This document shows positions 33,038 to 40,916 of a stretch of DNA of 64,000 nucleotides, one piece after another (within the stretch, counting starts at the first letter, position 1; every line of letters starts with the position of its first letter). This DNA is from Laedolimicola ammoniilytica (lineage in GTDB: Bacteria; Bacillota; Clostridia; Lachnospirales; Lachnospiraceae). The stretch spans positions 1 through 64,000 of the forward strand of contig NZ_JAOQKC010000011.1 in the NCBI RefSeq assembly GCF_025567165.1, written 5' to 3'. The position numbers and the translations under genes were made by a program. The notes under the pieces were generated by a model. It was not told the origin of the DNA and did no database searches. It saw nothing but the letters and a program-made list of their open reading frames with translations.

Positions 33038-34220
33038 TCGTTCTATATTCCTCCATCAGCTTCTCAAAGGCCGGCATGGAATCCACGATAGTCTTCTCCG
33101 CCACGCAGTAGGAGATCCGCACGTAGCCCGGACAGCCGAAATCGTCGCTGGGGACCAGAAGCAGATCGTACTTCTTCGCGCGCTCGCAGAAAGCGTATGC
33201 GTCATCCTCCAGGGCTTTCATGAACAGATAGAAGGCTCCCTGGGGCTTTACACAGGTGTAACCGATGCGGTTGAGACCTTCCACCAGGATATCCCGGTTC
33301 TTCTTATAAGCGGAAATATCGCCAGTATCGTCCACACATTTGGCCACCACCTGTTGGAACAGGGAGGGGGCGCACACAAAGCCCAGCACCCGGGCAGCGC
33401 CCGCAATGGCCGGAGCCACATGCCCATAGTCGGCAATGCGATCGGGAATGACGATATATCCGATACGCTCGCCCGGCAGGGACAGGGACTTACTGTAGGA
33501 ATAACAGACCAGCGTGTCATTATAATATTTTGTCAGATAAGGTACTTCGATATCATCGTACACGATTTCCCGATAAGGCTCATCGGTAATCAGATAAATG
33601 GGTGCGCCGTACTCTTCCTCTTTCTTTTTCAGAATTGCGCAAAGTTTCTGGATTGTTTCTTCGGAATAGACAACTCCGGAGGGGTTGTTCGGGGTATTCA
33701 CGATGACCACCTTGGTTTTCGGTGTAATGGCCTGCTCGAAAGCTTCCGCGTCAATCTGGAAATCCGGCAGCTTCGCCGGAATCACGTTCAGGGCAGCACC
33801 CACACCCTCGACCCAGACACGATATTCCGGGAAAAACGGCGCAAAGGTGATGGCCTCCTCGCCTGCGTTCAGCAGGGCCTTCAGACAGATATTTAAGGAC
33901 GCCGCCGCACCGCAGGTCATGAAGATATTGTCCATGCGGAAGATCTCTCCAAAACGGCGGTTCAGGGACTCTGCGATGGCCGTACGCACCTTCGGGTCGC
34001 CCGGCGCCGGAGAGTAGGCATGAATCTTCTCGGGGGGCAGCTCCAGTAGCTCCAGAATCGCTTTCTTTACAGATTCCGGCGCCGGGATGCTGGGATTGCC
34101 CAGGCTGAAATCATAGACCTTGTCCTCGCCCACCTCAGCCTTTCTCTTCAGGCCGTAGGAAAAAATCTCTCTTATGACAGAGCTTTTACTGCCAAGCTCG
34201 TAGCATTCCTGTGATATCAT
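33027..34220 (-). CDS. PLP-dependent class I/II aminotransferase
   Basis: A 397-residue enzyme of the aspartate-aminotransferase fold. It has the ring-stacking NTPNNPSGVVYSEE, ITDEPYREIVYD with the PLP-contacting Asp and Tyr, and the Schiff-base lysine in SYSKSLSLPGERIGY. The substrate is not predictable; its relatives act on aspartate, alanine or aromatic amino acids. The start is ATG at 34220, seven bases after GAGGAGG. It is the first gene of a three-gene operon with a surface O-acyltransferase pair, which is not an obvious metabolic partner; the overlap with the MBOAT gene suggests a functional link. Confidence 0.9.
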   Translation of the reverse strand: MISQECYELGSKSSVIREIFSYGLKRKAEVGEDKVYDFSLGNPSIPAPESVKKAILELLELPPEKIHAYSPAPGDPKVRTAIAESLNRRFGEIFRMDNIFMTCGAAASLNICLKALLNAGEEAITFAPFFPEYRVWVEGVGAALNVIPAKLPDFQIDAEAFEQAITPKTKVVIVNTPNNPSGVVYSEETIQKLCAILKKKEEEYGAPIYLITDEPYREIVYDDIEVPYLTKYYNDTLVCYSYSKSLSLPGERIGYIVIPDRIADYGHVAPAIAGAARVLGFVCAPSLFQQVVAKCVDDTGDISAYKKNRDILVEGLNRIGYTCVKPQGAFYLFMKALEDDAYAFCERAKKYDLLLVPSDDFGCPGYVRISYCVAEKTIVDSMPAFEKLMEEYRTNAV

Positions 34221-34270
34221 AATTTGTCCTCCTCTGTGGATCCTTTTTATCCAGACTGCATGACGAAAAG

Positions 34271-34291
34271 TGCGCCTTATGCGCAGGCGCA
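34271..34291 (-). repeat. leader hairpin of the aminotransferase operon
   Basis: TGCGCC (34271-34276) and GGCGCA (34286-34291) form a short GC stem in the 5' leader, between the promoter and the ribosome binding site. Function unknown. Confidence 0.5.
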
Positions 34292-34307
34292 TTGCATACT
34301 TGATATT

Positions 34308-34336
34308 ATTTTACTATCCATGGAAAGAAAGTGCAA
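34308..34336 (-). promoter_or_regulatory. promoter of the aminotransferase-MBOAT-SGNH operon
   Basis: On the minus strand TTGCAC (34336-34331), a 17-base spacer and TAAAAT (34313-34308). It lies just beyond the terminator of the ribosomal cluster, which is transcribed toward it. Confidence 0.65.
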
Positions 34337-34344
34337 GAAAAATG

Positions 34345-34388
34345 CAAAAAACGCCCCCGGGATCGAATTTCTCCGAACCCGGGGGCGT
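34345..34388 (-). terminator. rho-independent terminator of the ribosomal gene cluster
   Basis: A perfect 11-bp GC stem, ACGCCCCCGGG (34351-34361) and CCCGGGGGCGT (34378-34388), followed leftward by six T. It ends the S10-spc-alpha transcript after rplQ. Confidence 0.95.
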
Positions 34389-34420
34389 CTGCGTTCACAT
34401 ATCGAACAATCCGTTAAGGC

Positions 34421-34957
34421 TTATACCAGCTCCAGAAGTACTTCCATCGCTGCGTCGCCCTTACGCTGGCCGATCTTTACGATTCTGGTGTAACCACCAT
34501 TGCGGCTTGCGTACTTCGGTGCGATCTCGTCAAACAGCTTCGCTGTCAGATCAACCTTCTTGGTGTTCTTCTTCTTTCCTGCAGCTGCGGTCGGAACCTC
34601 AGTTACAGTGTAGAGAACCTTCAGCATCTGACGTCTGGCATGCAGTCTGGACGGCTGATCCTTCTTGATAGTCTTCTCTACTTCGTCGTATACAGTCACT
34701 TTCTTGCCGTCTACCACTTCTTTTACGCGCTTTCCGTCAGCGTCTTTACGCGGAACCTTAGCGGTAACAGTAACGGTATCGAAGTTGTCCTTCTCCTTTA
34801 CTGCCAGTGCGATCAGTCCCTCAGCAATCTTGCGAACTTCCTTCGCCTTAGCCTCGGTTGTTACAATCTTGCCGTTCTCCAGAAGAGCGGTTACCTGATT
34901 TCTCAGGAGAGCCTTTCTCTGGCTGGATGTTCTGCTCAGTTTTCTATACTTTGCCAT
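34421..34957 (-). CDS. rplQ: 50S ribosomal protein L17
   Basis: A 178-residue L17 with the conserved N-terminus (YRKLSRTSSQRKALLRNQVT) and C-terminus (YASRNGGYTRIVKIGQRKGD). Bacterial L17 is commonly 115-130 residues; here about 50 extra residues (about 65-120: Lys-rich, including RVKEVVDGKKVTVYD and AAAGKKKNTKK) are inserted in the middle, as I recall for Lachnospiraceae. L17 sits near the exit tunnel of the large subunit. The start is ATG at 34957, nine bases after GGAGG. Last gene of the cluster. Confidence 0.96.
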   Translation of the reverse strand: MAKYRKLSRTSSQRKALLRNQVTALLENGKIVTTEAKAKEVRKIAEGLIALAVKEKDNFDTVTVTAKVPRKDADGKRVKEVVDGKKVTVYDEVEKTIKKDQPSRLHARRQMLKVLYTVTEVPTAAAGKKKNTKKVDLTAKLFDEIAPKYASRNGGYTRIVKIGQRKGDAAMEVLLELV

Positions 34958-35049
34958 TTCAATCTTCCTCCATCTGTGGAGCCGCATCCCCATGCTTCTT
35001 CGGTCTTACTGGGGAGGGCTTTCTTCCATAGTGTTTACATATCATCCTG

Positions 35050-35140
35050 GCGAAGAATTTTATTCCTCGCTAGAAATAATGGAACCTTCTCGAAGCTAGT
35101 TCGAGAAGTATCACCCAAGCGAAGATTACTCTTCGCTTGG
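35050..35140 (-). repeat. three consecutive hairpins between rpoA and rplQ
   Basis: CCAAGCGAAGA/TCTTCGCTTGG (35115-35140, loop TTAC) spans the rpoA stop codon. CTTCTCGAA/TTCGAGAAG (35086-35108) and a weaker GCGA..GAAT/ATTC..TCGC (35050-35070) follow. No T-run follows, so they look like mRNA processing or stability elements inside the operon. Confidence 0.65.
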
Positions 35141-36085
35141 ATTCAGCTGGAGACCCAGCTCTTTCAGTTTTGCAAGCACTTCTTCCAGGGACTTCCGACC
35201 AAGGTTCCGAACCTTCATCATATCCTCTGGAGTTCTGTTGCAAAGCTCTTCTACTGTATTGATGCCTGCTCTCTTCAGGCAGTTGAAGGAACGAACGGAA
35301 AGCTCCAGCTCGTCGATGCTCATTTCAAGCACTTTTTCCTTCTCATTGTCCTCTTTTTCTACCATAACCTCTGCGGTCTTGGCATTCTCGGACAGGTCGA
35401 TAAACAGGCTCAGATGCTCGCTTAATACCTTTGCAGCAAGGCTGACAGCCTCATCCGGAACCAGGGTTCCGTTGGTATATACGTCAAGTGTCAGCTTGTC
35501 GTAGTCAGTTACCTGACCAACACGGGTATCCTGCACTGTCATATTGACACGCTCAACGGGTGTGTAGATAGAATCGATCGCAATCACTCCGATGGGAAGA
35601 TCCGGATTCTTATTCTTATCTGCACTCACATAGCCTCTGCCCTTCGTAATCGTCAGCTCCATGTACAGCTTGCTGTCTGCGCCGCCGTTCAGATGAGCGA
35701 TGACAAGCTCCGGGTTCAGAATCTCGATATCGGGATCTGCCTGAATATCAGCTGCTGTGACTACGCCCTCTCCATCAAACTCGATGTAGGCGGTTTTCGC
35801 TTCGTTGCTGTCGCTTGTATTCCGAATGGCCAGATTCTTGATGTTCATGATGATCTCAGTCACATCTTCCTTTACTCCAGGAATGGAACTGAACTCATGC
35901 AGAACGCCTTCGATCTTCACCTGGCTGACTGCTGCACCCGGTAACGAAGAAAGCATGATTCTTCTCAGTGAATTGCCCAGTGTCGTACCATAGCCTCTCT
36001 CAAGCGGCTCAACCACAAATTTTCCATACTTCTTATCATTTGAAATCTCTGCAATCTCAATTTTCGGTTTATTAAACTCGAACAC
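35126..36085 (-). CDS. rpoA: DNA-directed RNA polymerase subunit alpha
   Basis: A 319-residue alpha subunit. The N-terminal dimerisation domain (about 1-230) has FVVEPLERGYGTTLGNSLRR and LSSLPGAAV. The C-terminal domain (about 245-319), which contacts UP elements and activators, has LELSVRSFNCLKRAGINTVE and RNLGRKSLEEV. The start is a GTG at 36085, nine bases after GGAGG. The stop codon lies inside a strong hairpin. Confidence 0.97.
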   Translation of the reverse strand: MFEFNKPKIEIAEISNDKKYGKFVVEPLERGYGTTLGNSLRRIMLSSLPGAAVSQVKIEGVLHEFSSIPGVKEDVTEIIMNIKNLAIRNTSDSNEAKTAYIEFDGEGVVTAADIQADPDIEILNPELVIAHLNGGADSKLYMELTITKGRGYVSADKNKNPDLPIGVIAIDSIYTPVERVNMTVQDTRVGQVTDYDKLTLDVYTNGTLVPDEAVSLAAKVLSEHLSLFIDLSENAKTAEVMVEKEDNEKEKVLEMSIDELELSVRSFNCLKRAGINTVEELCNRTPEDMMKVRNLGRKSLEEVLAKLKELGLQLNPSEE

Positions 36086-36146
36086 TAAAAGGCTCCTCCT
36101 TCACATTTTGTTTGGGTGTTATGCTGCCGATGTTATACTCTTCGGA

Positions 36147-36740
36147 TTACTTAGAATACAGCTCGACGATAAGCATCTCATCAACCGGAACGTCGATGAC
36201 TTCTCTGCTCGGAAGCTCTTTTACAGTTCCCTTCAGAGCCTCGAGGTCAGCCTCAAGCCACTCCGGAACCAGTCTTCCTGCAGTTGCCTCTACGATATCC
36301 TTGTATCTCTGAGAGCCCTTGCACTTCTCTTTGATTTCGATTACATCGCCAGCCTTTACAAGGTAGGACGGGATGTTCACCTGCTTGCCGTTTACCAGAA
36401 CATGCTTGTGATCTACGATCTGACGAGCCTCTCTTCTGGTTCTGGCAAGGCCAAGACGGAACACTACGTTGTCCAGTCTGCTCTCCAGGATAACCATCAG
36501 GTTCTCACCGGTCTGACCCTTCATTCTGTCCGCTCTCTTGTAGTAGTTGCGGAACGGCTTCTCAAGTACGCCGTAGATGAATTTTGCTTTCTGCTTCTCA
36601 CGAAGCTGAAGTCCGTACTCGGACATCTTTCTGTTTGCTCTCTTTAACTCTCTTGTGGACTTCTTATCAATTCCTAATACTGTCGGCTCCAGACCAAGGG
36701 AACGACATCTTTTTAAAACCGGAACACGATTGACTGCCAT
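36147..36740 (-). CDS. rpsD: 30S ribosomal protein S4
   Basis: A 197-residue S4 with the S4 RNA-binding domain (RLDNVVFRLGLARTRREARQ, then VDHKHVLVNGKQVNIPSYLV). The N-terminus has a single cysteine instead of the four that bind zinc in C+ forms, so this is the zinc-independent type. S4 nucleates assembly of the small subunit and represses translation of its own operon in many bacteria. Confidence 0.97.
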   Translation of the reverse strand: MAVNRVPVLKRCRSLGLEPTVLGIDKKSTRELKRANRKMSEYGLQLREKQKAKFIYGVLEKPFRNYYKRADRMKGQTGENLMVILESRLDNVVFRLGLARTRREARQIVDHKHVLVNGKQVNIPSYLVKAGDVIEIKEKCKGSQRYKDIVEATAGRLVPEWLEADLEALKGTVKELPSREVIDVPVDEMLIVELYSK

Positions 36741-36759
36741 AACTTACGTACCTCCTAAA

Positions 36760-37152
36760 TTAGACTCTTCTACGCTTGGGCGGACGGCATCCGTTGTGCG
36801 GAACGGGTGTTACGTCACGAATACTGGTTACCTCCAGGCCGCATGCCTGAAGTGCACGGATTGCTGCCTCACGGCCTGAACCCGGTCCCTTAACCATAAC
36901 GTCTACAGTCTTGAGTCCATGTACTAAAGCTGCCTTGGTTGCAGTCTCAGCTGCCATCTGTGCAGCATACGGAGTAGATTTCCTTGAACCTCTAAATCCC
37001 AGACCACCGGCACTTGCCCATGACAGAGCGTTTCCTTCGGTATCTGTCAGGGTAACGATTGTATTGTTAAAAGATGACTGAATATGTGCCTGTCCGCGTT
37101 CAACGTTTTTCTTTACGCGCTTTTTTGTCACTTTCTTTGTAACTTTCGCCAT
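36760..37152 (-). CDS. rpsK: 30S ribosomal protein S11
   Basis: A 130-residue S11 with GQAHIQSSFNNTIVTLTD near the start, the core SSFNN and GPGSGREAAIRALQACGLEV, and the conserved end PPKRRRV. It lies on the platform of the small subunit next to the mRNA exit. It is placed 19 bases upstream of rpsD. Confidence 0.97.
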   Translation of the reverse strand: MAKVTKKVTKKRVKKNVERGQAHIQSSFNNTIVTLTDTEGNALSWASAGGLGFRGSRKSTPYAAQMAAETATKAALVHGLKTVDVMVKGPGSGREAAIRALQACGLEVTSIRDVTPVPHNGCRPPKRRRV

Positions 37153-37188
37153 TTTAAACTAACCTACTTTCTTCATATCTTGCATTCG

Positions 37189-37203
37189 CTAAGTGCTCAA
37201 TGC
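37189..37203. repeat. partial copy of the ribosomal-cluster intergenic repeat
   Basis: CTAAGTGCTCAATGC is an exact inverted match to 45280-45294, the left end of the repeat copy in the rplF-rpsH gap. It abuts the stop codon of rpsM. Confidence 0.6.
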
Positions 37204-37572
37204 TTATTTCTTCTTATTAGCTACTGTTCTCTTCGGACCCTTGCGAGTTCTTGCGTTGGTCTTAGTCTTCTGACCACGAACCGGCAGTCCCTTACGATGA
37301 CGGATACCTCTGTAGCATCCGATCTCCTGCAGACGCTTGATGTTCATCGCGATCTCACGTCTTAAATCTCCCTCTACCATGTAGTCAGCGTCGATTACTT
37401 CGCTGATTCTCTTGACTTCGTCGTCAGTCAGGTCTCTTACACGGGTATCCGGATTTACCTTTGCTGCTTCCAGAATCTTGGTTGCGCTTACGCGGCCGAT
37501 GCCGTATACGTAAGTCAGGCCAATCTCTACACGCTTTTCTCTTGGTAAGTCTACACCAGAAATACGAGCCAT
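37204..37572 (-). CDS. rpsM: 30S ribosomal protein S13
   Basis: A 122-residue S13 with the start ARISGVDLPREKRVEIGLTY and the conserved tail RKGLPVRGQKTKTNARTRKG. It lies in the head of the small subunit and contacts L5 and the P-site tRNA. The gap of 222 bases to rpmJ upstream is long for this cluster. Confidence 0.97.
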   Translation of the reverse strand: MARISGVDLPREKRVEIGLTYVYGIGRVSATKILEAAKVNPDTRVRDLTDDEVKRISEVIDADYMVEGDLRREIAMNIKRLQEIGCYRGIRHRKGLPVRGQKTKTNARTRKGPKRTVANKKK

Positions 37573-37649
37573 TTGATTATTCCTCCATTTAATAAAAAAT
37601 TGGGTTCCGGGCGTTTTTTAATAGGTGCCCGATGACACTTTCCTAAATG

Positions 37650-37685
37650 GGATGCGGTGTTCGCATCCAGCCGGATATTTATCCG
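37650..37685 (-). repeat. paired hairpins in the rpmJ-rpsM gap
   Basis: GGATGCG/CGCATCC (37650-37668) and CGGATA/TATCCG (37672-37685) are adjacent stem-loops. The rest of the 222-base gap (37573-37794) holds no gene I can see. Confidence 0.55.
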
Positions 37686-37794
37686 ACCTTTCAGATACTC
37701 TGCGGTACGCATTTCTCCGTTTTAAGCAATATCATTGTGAATAATCTCCTGCTCACAAATATATATGAAACGAGATTTATCACAATCTGCGGAA

Positions 37795-37908
37795 TTAACC
37801 CTGGCGCTGCTTGTGCTTCGGATTCTCGCAAATTACTCTGATACTACCTTTTCTTTTGATGATTTTGCACTTCTCGCAAATGGGTTTTACAGATGATCTT
37901 ACTTTCAT
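37795..37908 (-). CDS. rpmJ: 50S ribosomal protein L36
   Basis: A 37-residue protein with the L36 zinc ligands (CEKC, then C...H in VICENPKHKQRQG) and VRSSVKPIC at the start. The start is ATG at 37908, nine bases after GGAGG; the much longer frame upstream is not coding. It follows argH rather than infA directly and has its own candidate promoter. Confidence 0.97.
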   Translation of the reverse strand: MKVRSSVKPICEKCKIIKRKGSIRVICENPKHKQRQG

Positions 37909-38051
37909 CGTAAAAATCCTCCTTTCACATCTTTCGTTCTTCTTTACTCTTCCACAACTGGGTTTTGATGTGGAAAAATGCCGAAAAACAAGGCGTTTCT
38001 TGTTCCCGATCTCACGAATCTTCCAAAACCCGTTTCTTAAAAACAGGCGCA

Positions 38052-38108
38052 GAATCCCCGTGGAGATCATACGTCTAGTATGATAACACACGGGGATTCA
38101 GAATGCAA
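38052..38108 (-). promoter_or_regulatory. promoter of rpmJ-rpsM-rpsK-rpsD-rpoA-rplQ overlapped by a nested palindrome
   Basis: On the minus strand TTGCAT (38108-38103), a 17-base spacer and TATCAT (38085-38080). A two-part inverted repeat covers the -10 box: outer arms GAATCCCCGTG (38052-38062) and CACGGGGATTC (38089-38099), inner arms ATCATAC (38066-38072) and GTATGAT (38078-38084). It may be an operator or a cruciform/hairpin at the transcript start. Alternatively the palindrome ends the argH message, though no T-run follows closely. Confidence 0.6.
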
Positions 38109-38157
38109 GTATTTTTTTATTTATGCTGCCAATTTTTTTCTTCTGTTTTCACTGCTT

Positions 38158-39543
38158 TTAGCGCTCCAGGCTGTTCAGCCACTGGCGGCCCACCTCGATC
38201 TGGCGGCGTACCTCGGACGGAGCGGTTCCGCCGAAGGATACCCGGGCGTCTACGCAGGTTTTGATGCTGATATCACCCAGCAGCTCTTTGGTCACGCGAC
38301 TGTCGATGGCCTGCAGATCCTCGTCGGTCAGATCCTCGAAATCGCAGCCCTTGTTCTCGCAGGCCTTTACCATATGACCTACGATGGAGTGCGCCTCACG
38401 GAAGGGGATGCCCTGCTTTGCGAAATGCTCCGCGATATCCGTAGCGTTCAGGAAGCCCTTACTGAGCTGCTTCTCGATCTGATCCATACGGAACTCGGTC
38501 TTGTCCAGCATCTTCGCGAAGATGTCGATAGTAGCCTTCCAGGTGTCGATGGCGTCAAAGACGCTCTCCTTATCCTCCTGGAAATCCTTATTGTAGGCCA
38601 GGGCAGTTCCCTTCATGACGGTCAGAAGCTGCATCAGATCGCCGTATACACGGCCTACCTTGCCACGGATCAACTCGGCCATATCCGGATTCTTCTTCTG
38701 GGGCATAATGCTGCTTCCGGTGCAGAAGCTGTCGTCGATGGCGATATAAGAGAACTCCGAAGAATTCCACCATGCGAACTCCTCCGCCCAGCGGGACAGA
38801 TGCATCATGGAGATGGACGCGTCGCTTAAAAACTCCAGGCTATAGTCACGGTCGCTGACGGTATCCATGGCATTTTCAGTGGGCGCTTTAAAATGAAGCA
38901 GCTCACTGGTCAGATGACGGTCAATGGGCATCGTGGTTCCGGCCAGGGCGCAGGCTCCCAGCGGATTGTAATTCAGACGCTTCACCGTATCCATCAGCCG
39001 CTCGATATCCCGCTTGAACATCTGGAAATAAGCCATGAACATGAAGCCAATGGTAATCGGCTGCGCATGCTGCAGATGGGTAAAGCCCACGGTAATCTGA
39101 TCCGCGTACTTCTCCGCTTTCCCCAGGATCACGCTCTCCAGATAGCAGAGGCTGCTCAGAATCTCATAAATCTCTTTTCGCAGGTACAGGCGGATGTCCA
39201 CCTGGCACTGGTCATTGCGGCTTCTGGATGTATGCAGCTTCTTACCCACATCTCCGATACGCTCGATAAGCCGGCTCTCGATTCCCATATGGATATCCTC
39301 GTCATCCACGTTGAATACGATCTTGCCCTCCGCAATATCCTGACGAATCGCCTTCAGGCCCGCGATAATCTGCTCCTTCTCCTCCTCGGACACGATGCCC
39401 TGCTTTCCCAGCATGGTCACATGGGCAATACTGCCCTCGATGTCCTCATTGTACATTCTCTGATCAAAAAAAATAGATGCATTGTATTTCTTTACAATAT
39501 CATCCATATCTTTTTCAAATCTTCCGCCCCACAGACTTGCCAT
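38158..39543 (-). CDS. argH: argininosuccinate lyase
   Basis: A 461-residue enzyme of the fumarase/aspartase superfamily. It has the start SLWGGRFEKDMD, the substrate-binding HTSRSRNDQ, THLQHAQPITIG and the signature GSSIMPQKKNPD. It cleaves argininosuccinate to arginine and fumarate, the last step of arginine synthesis. No other arginine gene is nearby: it is embedded between infA and rpmJ in the ribosomal cluster, in the same direction. AAAGGAG precedes the ATG. Length and motifs are normal, so it should be active. Confidence 0.97.
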   Translation of the reverse strand: MASLWGGRFEKDMDDIVKKYNASIFFDQRMYNEDIEGSIAHVTMLGKQGIVSEEEKEQIIAGLKAIRQDIAEGKIVFNVDDEDIHMGIESRLIERIGDVGKKLHTSRSRNDQCQVDIRLYLRKEIYEILSSLCYLESVILGKAEKYADQITVGFTHLQHAQPITIGFMFMAYFQMFKRDIERLMDTVKRLNYNPLGACALAGTTMPIDRHLTSELLHFKAPTENAMDTVSDRDYSLEFLSDASISMMHLSRWAEEFAWWNSSEFSYIAIDDSFCTGSSIMPQKKNPDMAELIRGKVGRVYGDLMQLLTVMKGTALAYNKDFQEDKESVFDAIDTWKATIDIFAKMLDKTEFRMDQIEKQLSKGFLNATDIAEHFAKQGIPFREAHSIVGHMVKACENKGCDFEDLTDEDLQAIDSRVTKELLGDISIKTCVDARVSFGGTAPSEVRRQIEVGRQWLNSLER

Positions 39544-39610
39544 TTGTTATCACTCCTTTTGTGAATCTGCATTTACAGTTAAGTTTTTCTTTTCATTGAA
39601 TAATCAAACA

Positions 39611-39652
39611 GACCCTCTGCCTGTGATATTTTTTCACAAACAAAGAGTCTGC
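39611..39652 (-). terminator. possible terminator between infA and argH
   Basis: On the minus strand CAGACTCT..GTGA pairs with TCAC..AG.GTCTG across an A-rich loop, with some mismatches, followed by TTTGATTATT. It is not perfect and could give partial termination after infA. Confidence 0.4.
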
Positions 39653-39667
39653 TCTGTGAATTCTCTC

Positions 39668-39886
39668 TTATTTATCTCTCCAGATGATACGTCCCTTGGA
39701 CAGATCATACGGGGACATCTCAATCGTTACTTTGTCACCCGGCAGAATCCGGATAAAGTTCATGCGGAGCTTTCCGCTGATGTGGGCGAGAACCTGATGT
39801 CCGTTCTCCAGCTCTACCTGAAACATGGCGTTCGGCAGCTTCTCCACTACTGTTCCTTCGATTTCAATTACATCTGCTTTTGACAT
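39668..39886 (-). CDS. infA: translation initiation factor IF-1
   Basis: A 72-residue S1/OB-fold protein with IEIEGTVVEKLPNAMFQVEL, GHQVLAHISGKLR and the end PYDLSKGRIIWR. IF-1 occupies the A site of the 30S subunit during initiation. Its start overlaps the end of the KOW-protein gene by 23 bases, so they are co-translated. Confidence 0.97.
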   Translation of the reverse strand: MSKADVIEIEGTVVEKLPNAMFQVELENGHQVLAHISGKLRMNFIRILPGDKVTIEMSPYDLSKGRIIWRDK

Positions 39887-40142
39887 CTTCTTCCTCCTTT
39901 TCGTGCAGCCTGATGGCCCGCTTTACGTCAACATCGGTTATTTTCGTCAGGTCCCGGCCTTCGGGTGTCCTGTACATGGGCTGAATATGCTTTTTCTTCT
40001 TTTTTTTCGGGTTTGACATGGGACGTAACCGTCCGTCTGTCAGATATACATATTCGCCTTCTGTTCTTAATATGATATATAATTTACCTTTATCATGTCC
40101 GGCCTTTGATCTGGCGAACATTCCAATTTCCACTCTTTCCAT
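39864..40142 (-). CDS. KOW-domain RNA-binding protein (L14e/L27e-like)
   Basis: A 92-residue basic protein with the KOW-like start VEIGMFARSKAGHDKGKLYI, a Lys run (NPKKKKKKHIQP) and an acidic tail. Proteins of this kind lie between map and infA in many Clostridia; they are presumed ribosome-associated, but no function is established. The start is ATG at 40142, six bases after GGAG; the GTG four codons upstream overlaps that site. Gene overlap with infA supports a role in translation. Confidence 0.85.
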   Translation of the reverse strand: MERVEIGMFARSKAGHDKGKLYIILRTEGEYVYLTDGRLRPMSNPKKKKKKHIQPMYRTPEGRDLTKITDVDVKRAIRLHEKEEEDVKSRCN

Positions 40143-40158
40143 AGACTTCTCCACAGGC

Positions 40159-40914
40159 TTACAGTGTCAGAGTCAAAATTTCCGGCTCACCCTCGGTAAT
40201 CAGGATGGTGTTTTCGTAATGAGCAGAAAGGGAACCGTCATCTGTAACTACAGTCCAGTCGTCGTCCAGCCATGCGACCTCCCAGGTGCCCGCATTGATC
40301 ATGGGCTCGATAGCCAGGGTCATACCCGGCACCAGCTTGATGCCTCTGCGGTGCTGACGGAAGTTGGGAATCTGCGGATCCTCATGCAGATGCTCGCCGA
40401 TTCCATGGCCGACCAGATCACGGACTACTCCGTAACCGAACTGGTCAACGTAATCGTTAATTGCTGCTGAAATCTGGTGAAGATGATTTCCGGCCTTTGC
40501 CATTTTGATACCTTCGAAGAAGCTCTGCTTCGTCACGTCCATCAGCTTCTGTGCCTCCGGTCTTATTTTTCCTACCGCATGGGTCCGGGCCGCGTCAGAG
40601 TGATAACCCTTATAAATCAGGCCTGCGTCCAGACTTACGATGTCACCCTCCTGAAGGATTCGATCGTCCCTGGGAATTCCATGTACGACCTCGTCGTTGA
40701 CGGATACGCAGATAGACGCCGGATATCCGTTATAGTTCAGGAAATTGGGAATACAGCCTCTCTCCCGGATAAGCTTTTCGCCCAGACGGTCGATGTCAAG
40801 GGTGGAAATGCCCGGCTTTACAAAAGCCGCAAGCTCGTTGTGAACCTCTTCCAGCAGCTTGCCTGCTGTGCGCATCAATTCGATTTCTCTGGCAGATTTA
40901 ATTGTAACCGACAT
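40159..40914 (-). CDS. map: type I methionine aminopeptidase
   Basis: A 251-residue pita-bread fold enzyme with all five metal ligands: the two Asp in SLDAGLIYKGYHSDAARTHA, the His of VGHGIGEHLHEDP, Glu in TLAIEPMIN and the final Glu in AHYENTILIT. It removes the initiator methionine from new proteins. It starts two bases after adk ends and is followed by the KOW protein gene. Confidence 0.97.
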   Translation of the reverse strand: MSVTIKSAREIELMRTAGKLLEEVHNELAAFVKPGISTLDIDRLGEKLIRERGCIPNFLNYNGYPASICVSVNDEVVHGIPRDDRILQEGDIVSLDAGLIYKGYHSDAARTHAVGKIRPEAQKLMDVTKQSFFEGIKMAKAGNHLHQISAAINDYVDQFGYGVVRDLVGHGIGEHLHEDPQIPNFRQHRRGIKLVPGMTLAIEPMINAGTWEVAWLDDDWTVVTDDGSLSAHYENTILITEGEPEILTLTL

Positions 40915-40916
40915 AA

